Assembly: GCF_041245805.1 (NCBI RefSeq)
Contig: NZ_CP162490.1
Coordinates: 3,511,001 to 3,575,000, forward strand
Length of the DNA stretch: 64,000 bases
Reading direction: 5' to 3'
Source: Xanthomonas sp. DAR 34887
GTDB taxonomy: Bacteria; Pseudomonadota; Gammaproteobacteria; Xanthomonadales; Xanthomonadaceae
The notes under the pieces are model-generated. The model searched no databases, was not told the DNA's origin, and was given only the letters and a program-made list of their open reading frames with translations. Shown here piece by piece: positions 8,758 through 17,265 of this stretch; positions within the stretch are counted from its first letter, which is position 1, and each line of letters starts with the position of its first letter. The position numbers were made by a program, and so were the translations under genes.

Positions 8758-9294
8758 CTACCAGATCAGGTCGTCCGGCACCTGGAAGCGGCTGTAGTAC
8801 GCGTCGTCCTCGTCGCCTGCCGCCGACGCGGCCTGCGTGGTGTCGAGCACGATCGCCGCAGGATCCCGGCTGGCGACCTTCTCCACCACCGCGCGCGGGA
8901 TCGGCACATAGCCCGCGTCCAGCCGCGCGATCACCACCGCACCGCTGATCAGCTGCGCGCGCAAGGCCGCGTCGACCCGCAACCGCTGGATCTTGCCGGC
9001 ATCGGTGAAGTGGTAGTCGATCTCGCCATCGGCCTTGAGCTTGTTGCTGTCCACGATCTGCCGCGCCTGCGCGCGCTGCTCCTGGGCCCGCGCCTGCGCG
9101 TTGCGCTCGGCGGCCAGCGCGCGGTCGCGCTCCACCCGCTCCAGCCGCAGCCGCTCGCTCTCCAGCTGCTCGGCGCTGGGCGGCGGCGGCGCCTTGCCGT
9201 GGCGCGCCTTGGCCTGCTCGCGCGCGACCTGCGCCACCTGGTTCTTCTTCACCAGGCCGGCCTTGAGCAGTTGTTCCTGCAAGGGATTGCGCAT
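8758..9294 (-). CDS. DUF2058-family protein (YaiL-like)
   Basis: 178-residue protein with the DUF2058 pattern: NPLQEQLLKAGLVKKNQ at the N-terminus, a charged coiled-coil middle rich in Arg/Glu/Gln (about residues 25-80), and a C-terminal domain with DGEIDYHFTDAGKIQRLRVD and GYVPIPRAVVEKV. Function unknown; homologues are called nucleoprotein/polynucleotide-associated in some databases. The start at 9294 matches the family N-terminus; the longer frame reaching 9420 runs through a 22-bp tandem repeat. Confidence 0.85.
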   Translation of the reverse strand: MRNPLQEQLLKAGLVKKNQVAQVAREQAKARHGKAPPPPSAEQLESERLRLERVERDRALAAERNAQARAQEQRAQARQIVDSNKLKADGEIDYHFTDAGKIQRLRVDAALRAQLISGAVVIARLDAGYVPIPRAVVEKVASRDPAAIVLDTTQAASAAGDEDDAYYSRFQVPDDLIW

Positions 9295-9366
9295 CGGGAA
9301 AATCCAGTCGATCCAAGACGTTGGCCGCCATCTTACCCGTTGCGACCGGCCCTGGCCGCGGCTGCG

Positions 9367-9418
9367 CGGCGGCGGCCACGGCTCGTGCCGGCGGCGGCCA
9401 CGGCTCGTGCCGGCGGCC
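9367..9418. repeat. 22-bp tandem direct repeat
   Basis: Two perfect 22-bp copies (9367-9388 and 9389-9410; unit begins CGGCGGCGGCCACGGCTC) followed by a partial third copy that runs up to an in-frame ATG at 9419. The repeat lies between the divergent DUF2058 and YgjP-like genes, so copy number could change spacing of the promoter or leader. Confidence 0.85.
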
Positions 9419-9439
9419 ATGCCGCGCTATCGTGGCGCC

Positions 9440-9946
9440 ATGCAAGCGCTGAAATACCTCGTCGGCTACCCGCCGCATGTGCAGGACCAGGTCCGCGAAC
9501 TGATCGCGCGCGACCGCCTCGGCGAATGGCTGCGCAAGCGCTACGACACGCCCAATCCGGTGCGCAACGACCGCCAGCTGTACGACTACACGCTGGCGTT
9601 GAAGGACCGCCACATGCGAAGCTCCGAGCCGCTGCACAAGGTGATCTACGACAACCGGCTGCAGGCGGTGAAGCACGCGCTCGGCACGCACACCAGCATC
9701 TCGCGGGTGCAGGGCGGCCGGCTCAAGGCCAGCCGCGAGATCCGCATCGCTGGCGTGTTCCGCGACGCGCCGGCGGCGTTCCTGCAGATGATCGTGGCGC
9801 ACGAACTGGCGCACCTGAAGGAAAGCGCGCACAACAAGCCGTTCTACCAGCTGTGCACGCACATGGCGCCGGACTACCACCAGCTGGAATTCGATCTGCG
9901 CCTGTATCTGACCCAGCTCGATCTTGCCGGGCGCGCGGACAGCTGA
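9440..9946 (+). CDS. YgjP/M48-type metal-dependent hydrolase
   Basis: 168-residue protein with HELAHLKESAHNKPFYQL, the HExxH zinc site and downstream His of the YgjP/DUF45 (SprT-like) group. In related bacteria these are annotated as M48-type peptidases, while E. coli YgjP has been linked to UTP hydrolysis, so the activity is uncertain. The ATG at 9440 is chosen; an in-frame ATG at 9419 adds seven residues and sits at the end of a tandem repeat. Confidence 0.82.
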   Translation: MQALKYLVGYPPHVQDQVRELIARDRLGEWLRKRYDTPNPVRNDRQLYDYTLALKDRHMRSSEPLHKVIYDNRLQAVKHALGTHTSISRVQGGRLKASREIRIAGVFRDAPAAFLQMIVAHELAHLKESAHNKPFYQLCTHMAPDYHQLEFDLRLYLTQLDLAGRADS

Positions 9947-10015
9947 GCGGCGCCGCGCATGGCCGCGCGGCGACGGCTGCACGTACACTGCCCTGCCCGA
10001 TCGCCGAGCCTTTCG

Positions 10016-10726
10016 ATGTCCGCCCCTACCCGCCTCGACAAATACGTGGCCGCCATGCTGCCGTGCTCGCGCAGCGAAGCGCAGCAGTACATCGAGGGCG
10101 GCTGGGTCAGCGTGGACGGTGTGGTGGTCGAGGAACCGCAGGCGCCGGTGACCACGCAGCAGGTGACCCTGGCCGCCGACGCGCAACGCGGCGCGATCGA
10201 ACCGGCCACATTGCTGCTGCACAAGCCGGCCGGACTGGACCTGGACGCCGCGCTGGCCCTGGTCGGGCCGGACACGCGCAGCGCCTTGGACATGGCCAAC
10301 GTGCGCGTGCTGAAACGCCACTTCCTGCGCCTGAACGCGCCGCTGCCATTGGAAGACGCGGCCAGCGGCCTGCTGGTGCTGAGCCAGGACGGTCGCGTGT
10401 TGCGCCGCCTGACCGAGGACGCGCATTCGATCGAACAGGAATTCGTGGTCGAGGTGCGCGGCGAACTGCGACCCTACGGCATGCTGCGGCTGGCGCACGG
10501 CCTGGTCTATCGGCAACGCAGCCTGCCGCCGTGCAAGGTCAGCTGGCAGAACGAGGACCGCCTGCGCTTCGCGATCAAGCACGTGCAGCCCGGGCAGCTA
10601 CAGCACATGTGCGCCGAGGTCGGACTGGAAGCGATCAGCCTGCGGCGCCTGCGCGTGGGCCGCATTCCGTTGGGCAAGCTGGCACCGGGCGAATGGCGCT
10701 ATCTGCCGGGCGGCGAGCGTTTCTGA
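10016..10726 (+). CDS. S4-domain RsuA/RluF-type pseudouridine synthase homologue, degenerate active site
   Basis: 236 residues. S4 RNA-binding domain at residues 5-45 (TRLDKYVAAMLPCSRSEAQQ), then the KPAGL motif and a RsuA-like core. The motif that normally reads GRLDxxTxGL is PLEDAASGLLVL here, placing Glu113 where the catalytic Asp is expected. The conserved Tyr of the following KxY motif is Phe143 (EQEFVVEV), and the usual HQVRRM segment is shortened to LQHM. It may bind rRNA without modifying it, or use a shifted residue (D114). Start ATG at 10016. Confidence 0.78.
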   Translation: MSAPTRLDKYVAAMLPCSRSEAQQYIEGGWVSVDGVVVEEPQAPVTTQQVTLAADAQRGAIEPATLLLHKPAGLDLDAALALVGPDTRSALDMANVRVLKRHFLRLNAPLPLEDAASGLLVLSQDGRVLRRLTEDAHSIEQEFVVEVRGELRPYGMLRLAHGLVYRQRSLPPCKVSWQNEDRLRFAIKHVQPGQLQHMCAEVGLEAISLRRLRVGRIPLGKLAPGEWRYLPGGERF

Positions 10727-10788
10727 GCGGCGGCGGTCGGGAGCGGTGACGCGCCGCCCCACCGCGCGCATCCCTGTCGTCTCGCGCG

Positions 10789-11145
10789 ATGAGCCTGGCG
10801 GCACGAAGCCCCCTGCCTTGCGGCCTATTGCAGGCCTCGCTGCGCACGGCAGACACTCGCGAGGCCTGGAAACTGACCCTGCCGACCTTCTATGCCGGCG
10901 ATCCCGGCTTCGAAACGACGCTGGCCGCGATCGCCGCGGCGGCGGACGCGCTGCGGCACCACACGCCCGCACTGCTGGTCCTGGACCTGCGCGGCAATGG
11001 CGGCGGCGCCGCGGCGCCCGGCGATGCGGTGCTGGCCGCGACCTGGGGCGAGCAGATGCTGCGCGCACTGGATCGCCGCCGTGCCAGCGCCTCGCTGTGG
11101 CGGGTCTCCGGCCGCAGTCTCGCCCCCGCCGGCACCGCGCCATAG
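10789..11145 (+). pseudogene. S41-family peptidase fragment
   Basis: 118-codon open frame that contains only the middle of a C-terminal-processing (S41) peptidase: KLTLPTFYAGDPGF, then PALLVLDLRGNGGG, the substrate-cleft signature, and WRVSGRSLAPAG. The PDZ and N-terminal parts and the catalytic Ser/Lys region are all absent; S41 peptidases are usually 380 residues or more. No continuation is found before the next gene. Most likely a remnant of a deleted gene. A functional short protein cannot be excluded. Confidence 0.6.
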
Positions 11146-11205
11146 CGCCACGGTGCGGCCCGAGCTGGATCGATCGATCCGGGCGCGCGCCTGCGCCGCA
11201 ACGCG

Positions 11206-12009
11206 CTACGGCTGCGCCAGCGCGCGCTCGACCGCCTGCTGCGCCAGCGGCGCCATCACCGCATAGCCAGCGACGGTGGGATGCACGCCGTCGTAGGCCA
11301 GCGCCTTGTCCATGCCGCCCTGGCGGTTGCTGAGCTTGCTGTGGTAATCCAGGTACACCGCGCCGTGGCTTTGCGCGTACTGCTCGATCCAGGCGTTGAG
11401 CGCGCGGACCTTTTCCGCCGGCTGCAGGCCTGGCCGCCACGGGTACTCGCTGACCGGGAGCACCGAGGCCAGCACCACCTTGATGTGGTTGGCCTGTGCC
11501 AACTCGATCATCGAGCGCAGGTTGTCCTCGATCATGTGCTGCGTGGTCAGGCCGGTGTTGCCGGCCAGGTCGTTGGTGCCGGCCAGGATCACCACTGCCG
11601 CCGGCTTCAGCTCGATCACGTCCTGGCGAAAACGCACCAGCATCTGCGCGGTGGTCTGCCCGGAGATGCCGCGGTTGACGTAGGGCTTGCCGGGGAAGAA
11701 CGTGGTGCCCTGCATGCGGCCCCAGGCATCGGTGATCGAATCGCCGTAGAACACCACGCGCTGTTCGCCCGCCGCCGGCGGCGCCAATGCGGCGTTGTCG
11801 GCGCGGTAGCGCTCCAGCTGCGCCCAGTCCAGCAGGCGCTTCTGCAGTTCCGCCACCTCCTTGGGCTGCAACGTGTCGGGCGCGCGCGTGTACAGCGCAT
11901 CCACCTTGCCCTGCAGCGCATCGGCGGCAGGCGCGGCGGTCTGCGCGAACGCGGGATGGGCGAGACTCAGGCACAGCGACAACAGTGCGACGCGCGACAA
12001 GGGCTTCAC
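11206..12009 (-). CDS. SGNH/GDSL-family esterase, exported
   Basis: 267 residues with a signal peptide (LSRVALLSLCLSLAHPAFAQ). SGNH blocks: Block I GDSIT (in VVFYGDSITDAWG), Block II Gly (NRGISGQTT), Block III GTND (ILAGTNDLAGN) and Block V DGVHP. Likely hydrolyses acyl esters in the periplasm or outside the cell; related proteins in this group act on acetylated sugars or phospholipids. The start is GTG at 12009 because GGAGGTGATC lies directly before it; the ATG at 12039 would add ten residues ahead of the signal peptide. Confidence 0.9.
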   Translation of the reverse strand: MKPLSRVALLSLCLSLAHPAFAQTAAPAADALQGKVDALYTRAPDTLQPKEVAELQKRLLDWAQLERYRADNAALAPPAAGEQRVVFYGDSITDAWGRMQGTTFFPGKPYVNRGISGQTTAQMLVRFRQDVIELKPAAVVILAGTNDLAGNTGLTTQHMIEDNLRSMIELAQANHIKVVLASVLPVSEYPWRPGLQPAEKVRALNAWIEQYAQSHGAVYLDYHSKLSNRQGGMDKALAYDGVHPTVAGYAVMAPLAQQAVERALAQP

Positions 12010-12902
12010 GATCACCTCCACTTCGGGGAAACGCGTCACCCTAATCGAAATCGTGCGCTTGCGCGCGGGTTGGCGGCTTCGGCGGCGTTTGCCGAACGCA
12101 CGGGGCGGCGTGCACGGGGCATGGTCGATGCGCCGATGTCCGCGTTGTTGCGTACGCGGTTATGCCTGCGCTTCCTCTTGGCGAGGCTCCGCCCGTACCC
12201 TCACCCCAACCCTTCTCCCGGGGGGAAAGGGGCTTTTGTCCGCTTCGCTGGATCGCGTCAATGCCGGCAGGGCTGCAGGCAGGCTTCGCTCAGTCGCTGG
12301 CAGCCGCACGCCGCGGCAGCGTCACCAGGAAACGGGTGCCGTCCTACTGCGAGGAGTTGACGCGCTGCGCGGCGCTGAACGATTCGAGTTTGCGTACACC
12401 GAGGCCGCAACGCACACGGCAGTCACGATTCGCAATCGGAGCTACGCCAATGACGAGCCGCAAGGGTCGACCGCCGAACGTGGCACACGCCAGGCACGCG
12501 ATGCGCAGACTGTCATCAAATCGCCATATGGGCGCCTCCGCTGCGACCGATCGCAGATACGCCGCTGCGCCACGCGCTCGGCATTCAGTCGCCACTCATG
12601 CGCCGACGACTGCACGCATGGCGCGCACCAACGAACGCCCGCGTGCCGGATGCCGAACTCACAAGCCTTTACCCGGCAAGGAAAGCGGCCAATGCCCAAG
12701 CGCGTACGCCACGGCGTGCCGGCCATCGGGCGTGCACTTGTTTGCCACGCGATGCCGAGCGCACGATTGTTTTTCGCTATGCATGCAACCTTTTCGCCGC
12801 CGCTAACTTTTTTGTACGTACATGACATGCGCTGTTTTCCGTTCCTACCATTGCGCCGGTAGTGAAGGGGGGGTCCCCACTCCAAGCCCCGAAGGACACC
12901 GC
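12010..12902. other. 893-bp gap with repeat element and gene scar
   Basis: No convincing gene. It holds a copy of the intergenic repeat CCGTACCCTCACCCCAACCC at about 12191-12225 (also near 41.6 kb), a short stretch that reads on the minus strand like the last residues of a histidine kinase, and a perfect 10-bp palindrome TGTACGTACA at 12813-12822, about 80 bp before the next gene. Open frames here are Arg/Ala/Pro-rich with mixed codon use and look like chance. Confidence 0.6.
12290..12343 (-). pseudogene. possible C-terminal scar of a sensor histidine kinase
   Basis: Read on the minus strand, 17 codons give DGTRFLVTLPRRAAASD followed by TGA. GTxFxxxLP is the usual end of an HATPase_c domain. 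A TAG precedes the first codon, and nothing kinase-like lies further upstream. The rest of the gene would have been deleted. Short match, so tentative. Confidence 0.3.
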
Positions 12903-14621
12903 ATGAACAGGCATTACGCGCAACGCAAACTCTCTGTGCTGTGGCTGGCGTTGGCTCCCGGATTGATGCTCGCCACGGCGGCATCGGCACAATCCGCAAG
13001 CACCGCTCCGGCGCAAGCTTCGAACGCCAGCGCAGCGTCCGCCAACCCGCAAGGCGGCAGCTACGACAACGCGAGCTCCGGGCCCACCGCTGGCTATGGC
13101 ACGGTGTTCGGCGGCGGCGCGCCCTACGCCACTCGCAGCAGCTGGGAAAACGCCGGCGGCGGCTATCTCAACACGCGCTTCGCCCCGGCCGAATGGCAGA
13201 TCACTCCGTTCAACGCGGCGCGGCTGAAGACTGCATGGACCTTCACCACCGCAGGCGACGTGTCCGCCACGCCGACCGTGCAGGGCAGCGCGCTGTACGT
13301 GCCCGACTGGGGTGGCCAGCTGTATCGCATCGACACTGCGCTGGGCAAGGCGGTGTGGCAGGTGAAACTGTCCGACTACACCGGCAACGCCGCCTCGCTG
13401 TCGCGCAACAGCCCGGCGATTGCGCGCGACAGCATCCTGGTCGGCGACCAGGCCAGCGGCACGGTGCTGGCGATCGACAAGAACACCGGCAAGTTGCTGT
13501 GGAAGACCGTGGTCGAAGCCAATGCGCAAGCGCGCATCACCGCCTCGCCGGTGGTGTACGGCGACCGCGTCTACGTCGGCGTGTCCTCCGGCGACTGGGG
13601 CGGACTGACCCCCGGCTACAGGTTTTCGTTCCGCGGCAGCGTGGCCGCGCTCGACCTGAAGACCGGCAAGCTGCTGTGGAGTTTCCGCACCGCGCCGGAA
13701 GGCTATACCGGCGCCTCGGTGTGGGGCACGCTGGCGATCGACCCGCAACGGCAGCGCGTCTATGCCACCACCGGCAACAACTACTCGGTGCCGCTGGACG
13801 TGGCCAACTGCGTCAAGAACGCCAACGGCGATAAGACCGCGCAATTGGCCTGCCTTGCGCCGGACAACTACGTGGACTCGGTGCTGGCGCTGGACATGCG
13901 CAGCGGCAAGCCGGTGTGGACGCGCCGCCTGCAGGGCGCCGATGCCTGGTCGCTATCGTGCCTGGTCGCGCCGACCGCCGGCGTGTGCCAGGAACCGCAG
14001 GGGCCGGACTACGACTTCAGCGGCGGCGGCGCCAACCTGTTCACCGCGATCCGCAACGGCAAACCGCAGGCGCTGGTCGGCGCCGGGCAGAAGAGCGGCG
14101 TGTATTGGGCGTTCGATGCCGACAGCGGGCGCACCGTGTGGTCCACCCAGGTCGGCCCAGGCGGCACCGCCGGCGGCATCGAATGGGGCTCGTCGGTGGA
14201 TCCGCTCAAATCGCGGGTCTACGTCGCCATCAACAACAACAACCACACCAGTTACACCCTCGCGCCCGGCAACACCGAGACCTGGAACGCCGGCTCGTGG
14301 GCGGCGCTGGATGCGGCCAGCGGCAAGATCCTGTGGCAGGTGAAGGTGCCGGGCATCGATCCGATCCAGACCACGTTCGGCGCCGGCGGCCGCGGCCCGC
14401 TCGCGTCCTCGCCCGGACTGGTCTACGCCGGCTCGATGTCCGGCGCGATGACGGTGCTCGATGCCGGAACCGGCAAGACCCTGTGGAGCTTCGATGCCGG
14501 CGGTTCGGTCTCCAGCGCGCCGGCCGTGGTGGACGGCGCGGTGTACTGGGGTGCGGGCTACAGCCGTTTCAACTTCGGCACCGGGGTGCATAAGCTGTAC
14601 AAGTTCGTCCCGGCGCCCTGA
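12903..14621 (+). CDS. exported PQQ-type beta-propeller protein (PVA-dehydrogenase-like)
   Basis: 572 residues with a signal peptide (LSVLWLALAPGLMLATAASAQS at about 9-31; mature protein periplasmic). Seven tryptophan-docking motifs of the quinoprotein propeller are visible (for example DTALGKAVWQ, DKNTGKLLWK, DLKTGKLLWS, DMRSGKPVWT, DADSGRTVWS, DAASGKILWQ, DAGTGKTLWS). Cys pairs and the GPDYDFSGGGANLF segment resemble polyvinyl-alcohol dehydrogenases, but there is no CxxCH haem site, so no fused cytochrome. Either a PQQ alcohol dehydrogenase using a separate electron acceptor or a non-enzymatic propeller. GAAGGA precedes the ATG at 12903. A strong terminator follows. Confidence 0.85.
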   Translation: MNRHYAQRKLSVLWLALAPGLMLATAASAQSASTAPAQASNASAASANPQGGSYDNASSGPTAGYGTVFGGGAPYATRSSWENAGGGYLNTRFAPAEWQITPFNAARLKTAWTFTTAGDVSATPTVQGSALYVPDWGGQLYRIDTALGKAVWQVKLSDYTGNAASLSRNSPAIARDSILVGDQASGTVLAIDKNTGKLLWKTVVEANAQARITASPVVYGDRVYVGVSSGDWGGLTPGYRFSFRGSVAALDLKTGKLLWSFRTAPEGYTGASVWGTLAIDPQRQRVYATTGNNYSVPLDVANCVKNANGDKTAQLACLAPDNYVDSVLALDMRSGKPVWTRRLQGADAWSLSCLVAPTAGVCQEPQGPDYDFSGGGANLFTAIRNGKPQALVGAGQKSGVYWAFDADSGRTVWSTQVGPGGTAGGIEWGSSVDPLKSRVYVAINNNNHTSYTLAPGNTETWNAGSWAALDAASGKILWQVKVPGIDPIQTTFGAGGRGPLASSPGLVYAGSMSGAMTVLDAGTGKTLWSFDAGGSVSSAPAVVDGAVYWGAGYSRFNFGTGVHKLYKFVPAP

Positions 14622-14663
14622 TCGCGCGATCGCAGCAACACGCACGCCGCACGTCCCTCGCCT

Positions 14664-14695
14664 CTCCTGCGCACGCAGGAGGGGCTTTTTTGTGC
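14664..14695 (+). terminator. rho-independent terminator after the propeller gene
   Basis: Stem CTCCTGCG/CGCAGGAG (14664-14671 with 14674-14681) followed by GGGC and a run of six T. About 43 nt after the stop codon of the propeller gene. Confidence 0.85.
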
Positions 14696-14973
14696 GTGGA
14701 TGGCGCCGCCGACGCTGCGCGCGCATCGCACCGATCGCTCATGCCGGCGAACAGCATCGCCGTCAGGCGAACGTGCGCATGCGCCACCGCAGGTCGCGCA
14801 TGAAGATGAAAACGCGGCGAGAGGTGTCTACGAAATCGACCCCTGTGGCGTGACGCCGCGCACGCAATCACCGTGGCGGCGCCCGTAGCCTCGATATGCA
14901 CCGTGGAAGTCGGTGCAACGGCATCCGGTCCCCTGCCGGATGGTCCAGTCGTCTTCTAGCAGAAGGAAGATCC
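14696..14973. other. intergenic region before the protease gene
   Basis: With the terminator, the gap between the propeller and protease genes is 352 bp. No gene seen. The last 20 bases hold AGAAGGAAGA, the ribosome binding site of the protease gene. No clear -35/-10 pair identified. Confidence 0.5.
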
Positions 14974-16374
14974 ATGAACCGCAAGAACGCGCTGTATCTG
15001 GCCCTGCTGGCCAGCGTCTCCGGGCTTTCCCCCGTCGCCATGGCCGCCAATCCCCCAGCGGCCGAGATGGACTCCGCTCCCGTCGAAGCCCGCCCCAATG
15101 CCGCCGCGCTCGGCGGCGCCGAACTGCGCAGCCTCGCCACCGGCAGCGCGCATGCGCCGCGCGTCATCGAACTCGGCGCGCCCGACAGCGCCCAGGCCGC
15201 GACGATGAAGCAATTGCGCGGCCAACAGGTCAAGCATGGCCAGCCGCTGCAGATCGGCTTCTCGCGCGACATCGCCAAGCCGGCGATCAACCTGCGCAGG
15301 CTCCGTTGGCAGAGCCTGCCCAGCGGCGCGCAGGTCACCAGCTTCGAGATCGTCTCCACCGATGCGGCGGCGCTGCGCGCGGCATTGCAGCTCAGCGGCA
15401 GCGGCGCGCAGCCGGGAGACCCGGGCAAGGCCACGCTGCGCTTCGCCGGCGACGACGGCCGCGTGTTCGAACAGAGCGGTGCCGATTTCGCCGGCAGCGA
15501 ACCGGGCTGGTCCGCGGCGGTGTCCGGCTCGCGCCTGGTGGTGGAGATCGAACTGCCGGCCGGCCAGTATCCGCAGGGCTTCGCGCTGAAGATCCCGCAG
15601 ATCTCGCACATGGACATCAATCCCGTCGCCAGCGAGGAAATGATGCGGCCGATGATCGGCGAGAGCGATTCGTGCGAGCGCGACATCGTGTGCCGCGCCA
15701 GCCCCACGAGCGGCTTCACCTCGGCCGCCAAGTCGGTGGCGCGCATGGTGTTCAGCACCAGCAGCGGCTCCTACCTGTGCACCGGCACCCTGCTCAACAA
15801 CAGCAACTCGCCGAAGAAGTACCTGTTCTGGACCGCGGCGCACTGCATCAGCACCCAGACCGTGGCCAACACCCTGCAGACCTACTGGTTCTACGACGCC
15901 ACCACCTGCAACGGCTCCACGGTCAGCTCGTCCTACACCACGCTCAGCGGCGGCGCCTACCTGCGCCACGCCAACACCACCCGCGACACCTCGCTGCTGG
16001 AACTAAAGACCGCCCCGCCCAGCGGCGCGTTCTATGCCGGCTGGAGCAGTTCGGCGATCGGCTCCACCGGCACCGCGATCGAGGGCATCCACCACCCCGC
16101 AGGCGACGTGAAGAAGTACTCCCTGGGCAGCGTCACCGCGCTGTCGTCGTCGATCGACGGCAAGTCGCCGCTGTACAAGGTGGTCTGGAACACCGGCGTC
16201 ACCGAAGGCGGTTCGTCCGGCTCGGGCCTTTTCACCGTCAACAGCAGCGGCGCCTACCAGCTGCGCGGCGGCCTGTACGGCGGCACCTCGTACTGCAGTG
16301 CGCCCAGCGACCCGGACTACTACTCGCGCTTTTCCGACGTGTATTCCACCATCCAGCCCTACCTGAGCCCGTAA
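14974..16374 (+). CDS. secreted trypsin-like serine endopeptidase, lysyl-endopeptidase type
   Basis: 466-residue preproprotein with a signal peptide ending near AMAANP (residue 25) and a propeptide of roughly 200 residues, then an S1 chymotrypsin-fold domain starting near SDSCERDIVC. Catalytic triad: H290 in WTAAHC, D338 in RDTSLLEL, S415 in GGSSGSGLF. The Cys pattern and overall layout resemble Achromobacter/Lysobacter lysyl endopeptidases (Lys-C), so Lys-X specificity is plausible but not shown. Probably exported through the type II system. AGAAGGAAG precedes the ATG. A long hairpin follows. Confidence 0.88.
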   Translation: MNRKNALYLALLASVSGLSPVAMAANPPAAEMDSAPVEARPNAAALGGAELRSLATGSAHAPRVIELGAPDSAQAATMKQLRGQQVKHGQPLQIGFSRDIAKPAINLRRLRWQSLPSGAQVTSFEIVSTDAAALRAALQLSGSGAQPGDPGKATLRFAGDDGRVFEQSGADFAGSEPGWSAAVSGSRLVVEIELPAGQYPQGFALKIPQISHMDINPVASEEMMRPMIGESDSCERDIVCRASPTSGFTSAAKSVARMVFSTSSGSYLCTGTLLNNSNSPKKYLFWTAAHCISTQTVANTLQTYWFYDATTCNGSTVSSSYTTLSGGAYLRHANTTRDTSLLELKTAPPSGAFYAGWSSSAIGSTGTAIEGIHHPAGDVKKYSLGSVTALSSSIDGKSPLYKVVWNTGVTEGGSSGSGLFTVNSSGAYQLRGGLYGGTSYCSAPSDPDYYSRFSDVYSTIQPYLSP

Positions 16375-16407
16375 GCCCAGGCCCGGGAGGGCCGTACTCC
16401 CGGACCC

Positions 16408-16437
16408 GGACAGGCCACGCGCGTGCGTGGCCTGTCC
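16408..16437 (+). terminator. long hairpin after the protease gene
   Basis: Perfect 13-bp stem (16408-16420 with 16425-16437) with loop GCGT, 33 nt after the stop codon. There is no T-run, so it could act as an mRNA 3' stabiliser or attenuator rather than a classical terminator. A smaller hairpin (CCGGGAG/CTCCCGG) lies just upstream. Confidence 0.6.
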
Positions 16438-16506
16438 TTACGGCCGCCACCGCCCTGGCACGCAGCGGTTACACTGGGTGCCATCTCACACACGGCAGGC
16501 ACCCAC

Positions 16507-16659
16507 TTGGCAAAGCCCAACTATTCCTTCGAAAAACGTCAGCGCGAAATCGCCAAGAAGAAACAGCAGGACGAGAAGGAAGCGCGCAAGCGCGAAGCCC
16601 GCGAGGCAGCGAAGGCCGCAGCGGACGCCGAAGCGAAGACGCCCGACAGCGGCAATTGA
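16507..16659 (+). CDS. small basic conserved hypothetical protein
   Basis: 50-residue, highly charged helical protein: LAKPNYSFEKRQREIAKKKQ then a Lys/Glu/Ala-rich tail. TTG at 16507 is the likely start since the sequence KPNYSFEKRQRE begins immediately after it, with GGCAGG upstream; the ATG at 16423 lies in unrelated sequence. Short Lys-rich proteins of this type are common in xanthomonads. Function unknown. Confidence 0.65.
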   Translation: MAKPNYSFEKRQREIAKKKQQDEKEARKREAREAAKAAADAEAKTPDSGN

Positions 16660-16945
16660 GCGGCACCGCGCAACCGGTCGCGTACCGGCTGCCGCCATCG
16701 CCGTAGCGTTGCGTGTTGCCGCCATCCGCGTACGACGGCCTGGCGCTGGGCGCCAGCGCATGCTTGCGCAGCAGATGCCGGGCCGCCCGTTCGCCCAGCG
16801 CCGCCTTCCCGGATACCGGCACGGCCTCCAGGCCGGCGATGACGTACCAGACGCGATCCCGCGTTCCTGTCCCGCTGGCACCGCGGACCCGGAATCCCGC
16901 AGGCAACCCAAGCGGCGCGATGCCGCTCCCCGGCGCAGGCGCGAC

Positions 16946-17119
16946 TCAGCCGACCTTCTTGGCCAGCGCGGTACCCAGCAGGAACAGCACAAGGGCGATG
17001 GCGATGCCGGCCCAGAACAGGAACTTGGCGATGCCCATCGCCGCGCCCGCGGCGCCGGTGAAGCCGAGCGCGCCGGCGATGAGTCCGATGATGGCGATGA
17101 TGATGGCCCACTTGATCAT
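16946..17119 (-). CDS. DUF1328-family small membrane protein (YtjA-like)
   Basis: 57-residue protein that is nearly all membrane: MIKWAIIIAIIGLIAGALGF, a GAAGAAMGIAKFLFW turn, then a second helix ending GTALAKKVG. This is the two-helix pattern of the DUF1328/YtjA family, whose members are often stress-induced in proteobacteria. Function unknown. The 285 bp between this gene and the small basic protein gene contain nothing recognisable. Confidence 0.85.
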   Translation of the reverse strand: MIKWAIIIAIIGLIAGALGFTGAAGAAMGIAKFLFWAGIAIALVLFLLGTALAKKVG

Positions 17120-17265
17120 GCTGCAATCTTCCCGAATCCGATGAGGGAGCGCTGCGCCAGGCGGCGCGGCGCCACGGTCGCCACATGCGACCGCATCGTC
17201 GGCAATGCTAGTCAGCCTGCCATGCCCCCCATGTGAAGCGCTGCCGGCGTCAGCGCCCTTGCGGC

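Noticed and set aside
11861..12862. Open frames across the 12-12.9 kb gap
   Set aside because: Low-complexity Arg/Pro content, no start signals or motifs; parts run through a known intergenic repeat.
16660..16945. Possible small gene on either strand between the basic protein and DUF1328 genes
   Set aside because: Frames present but without recognisable sequence or ribosome-binding site.
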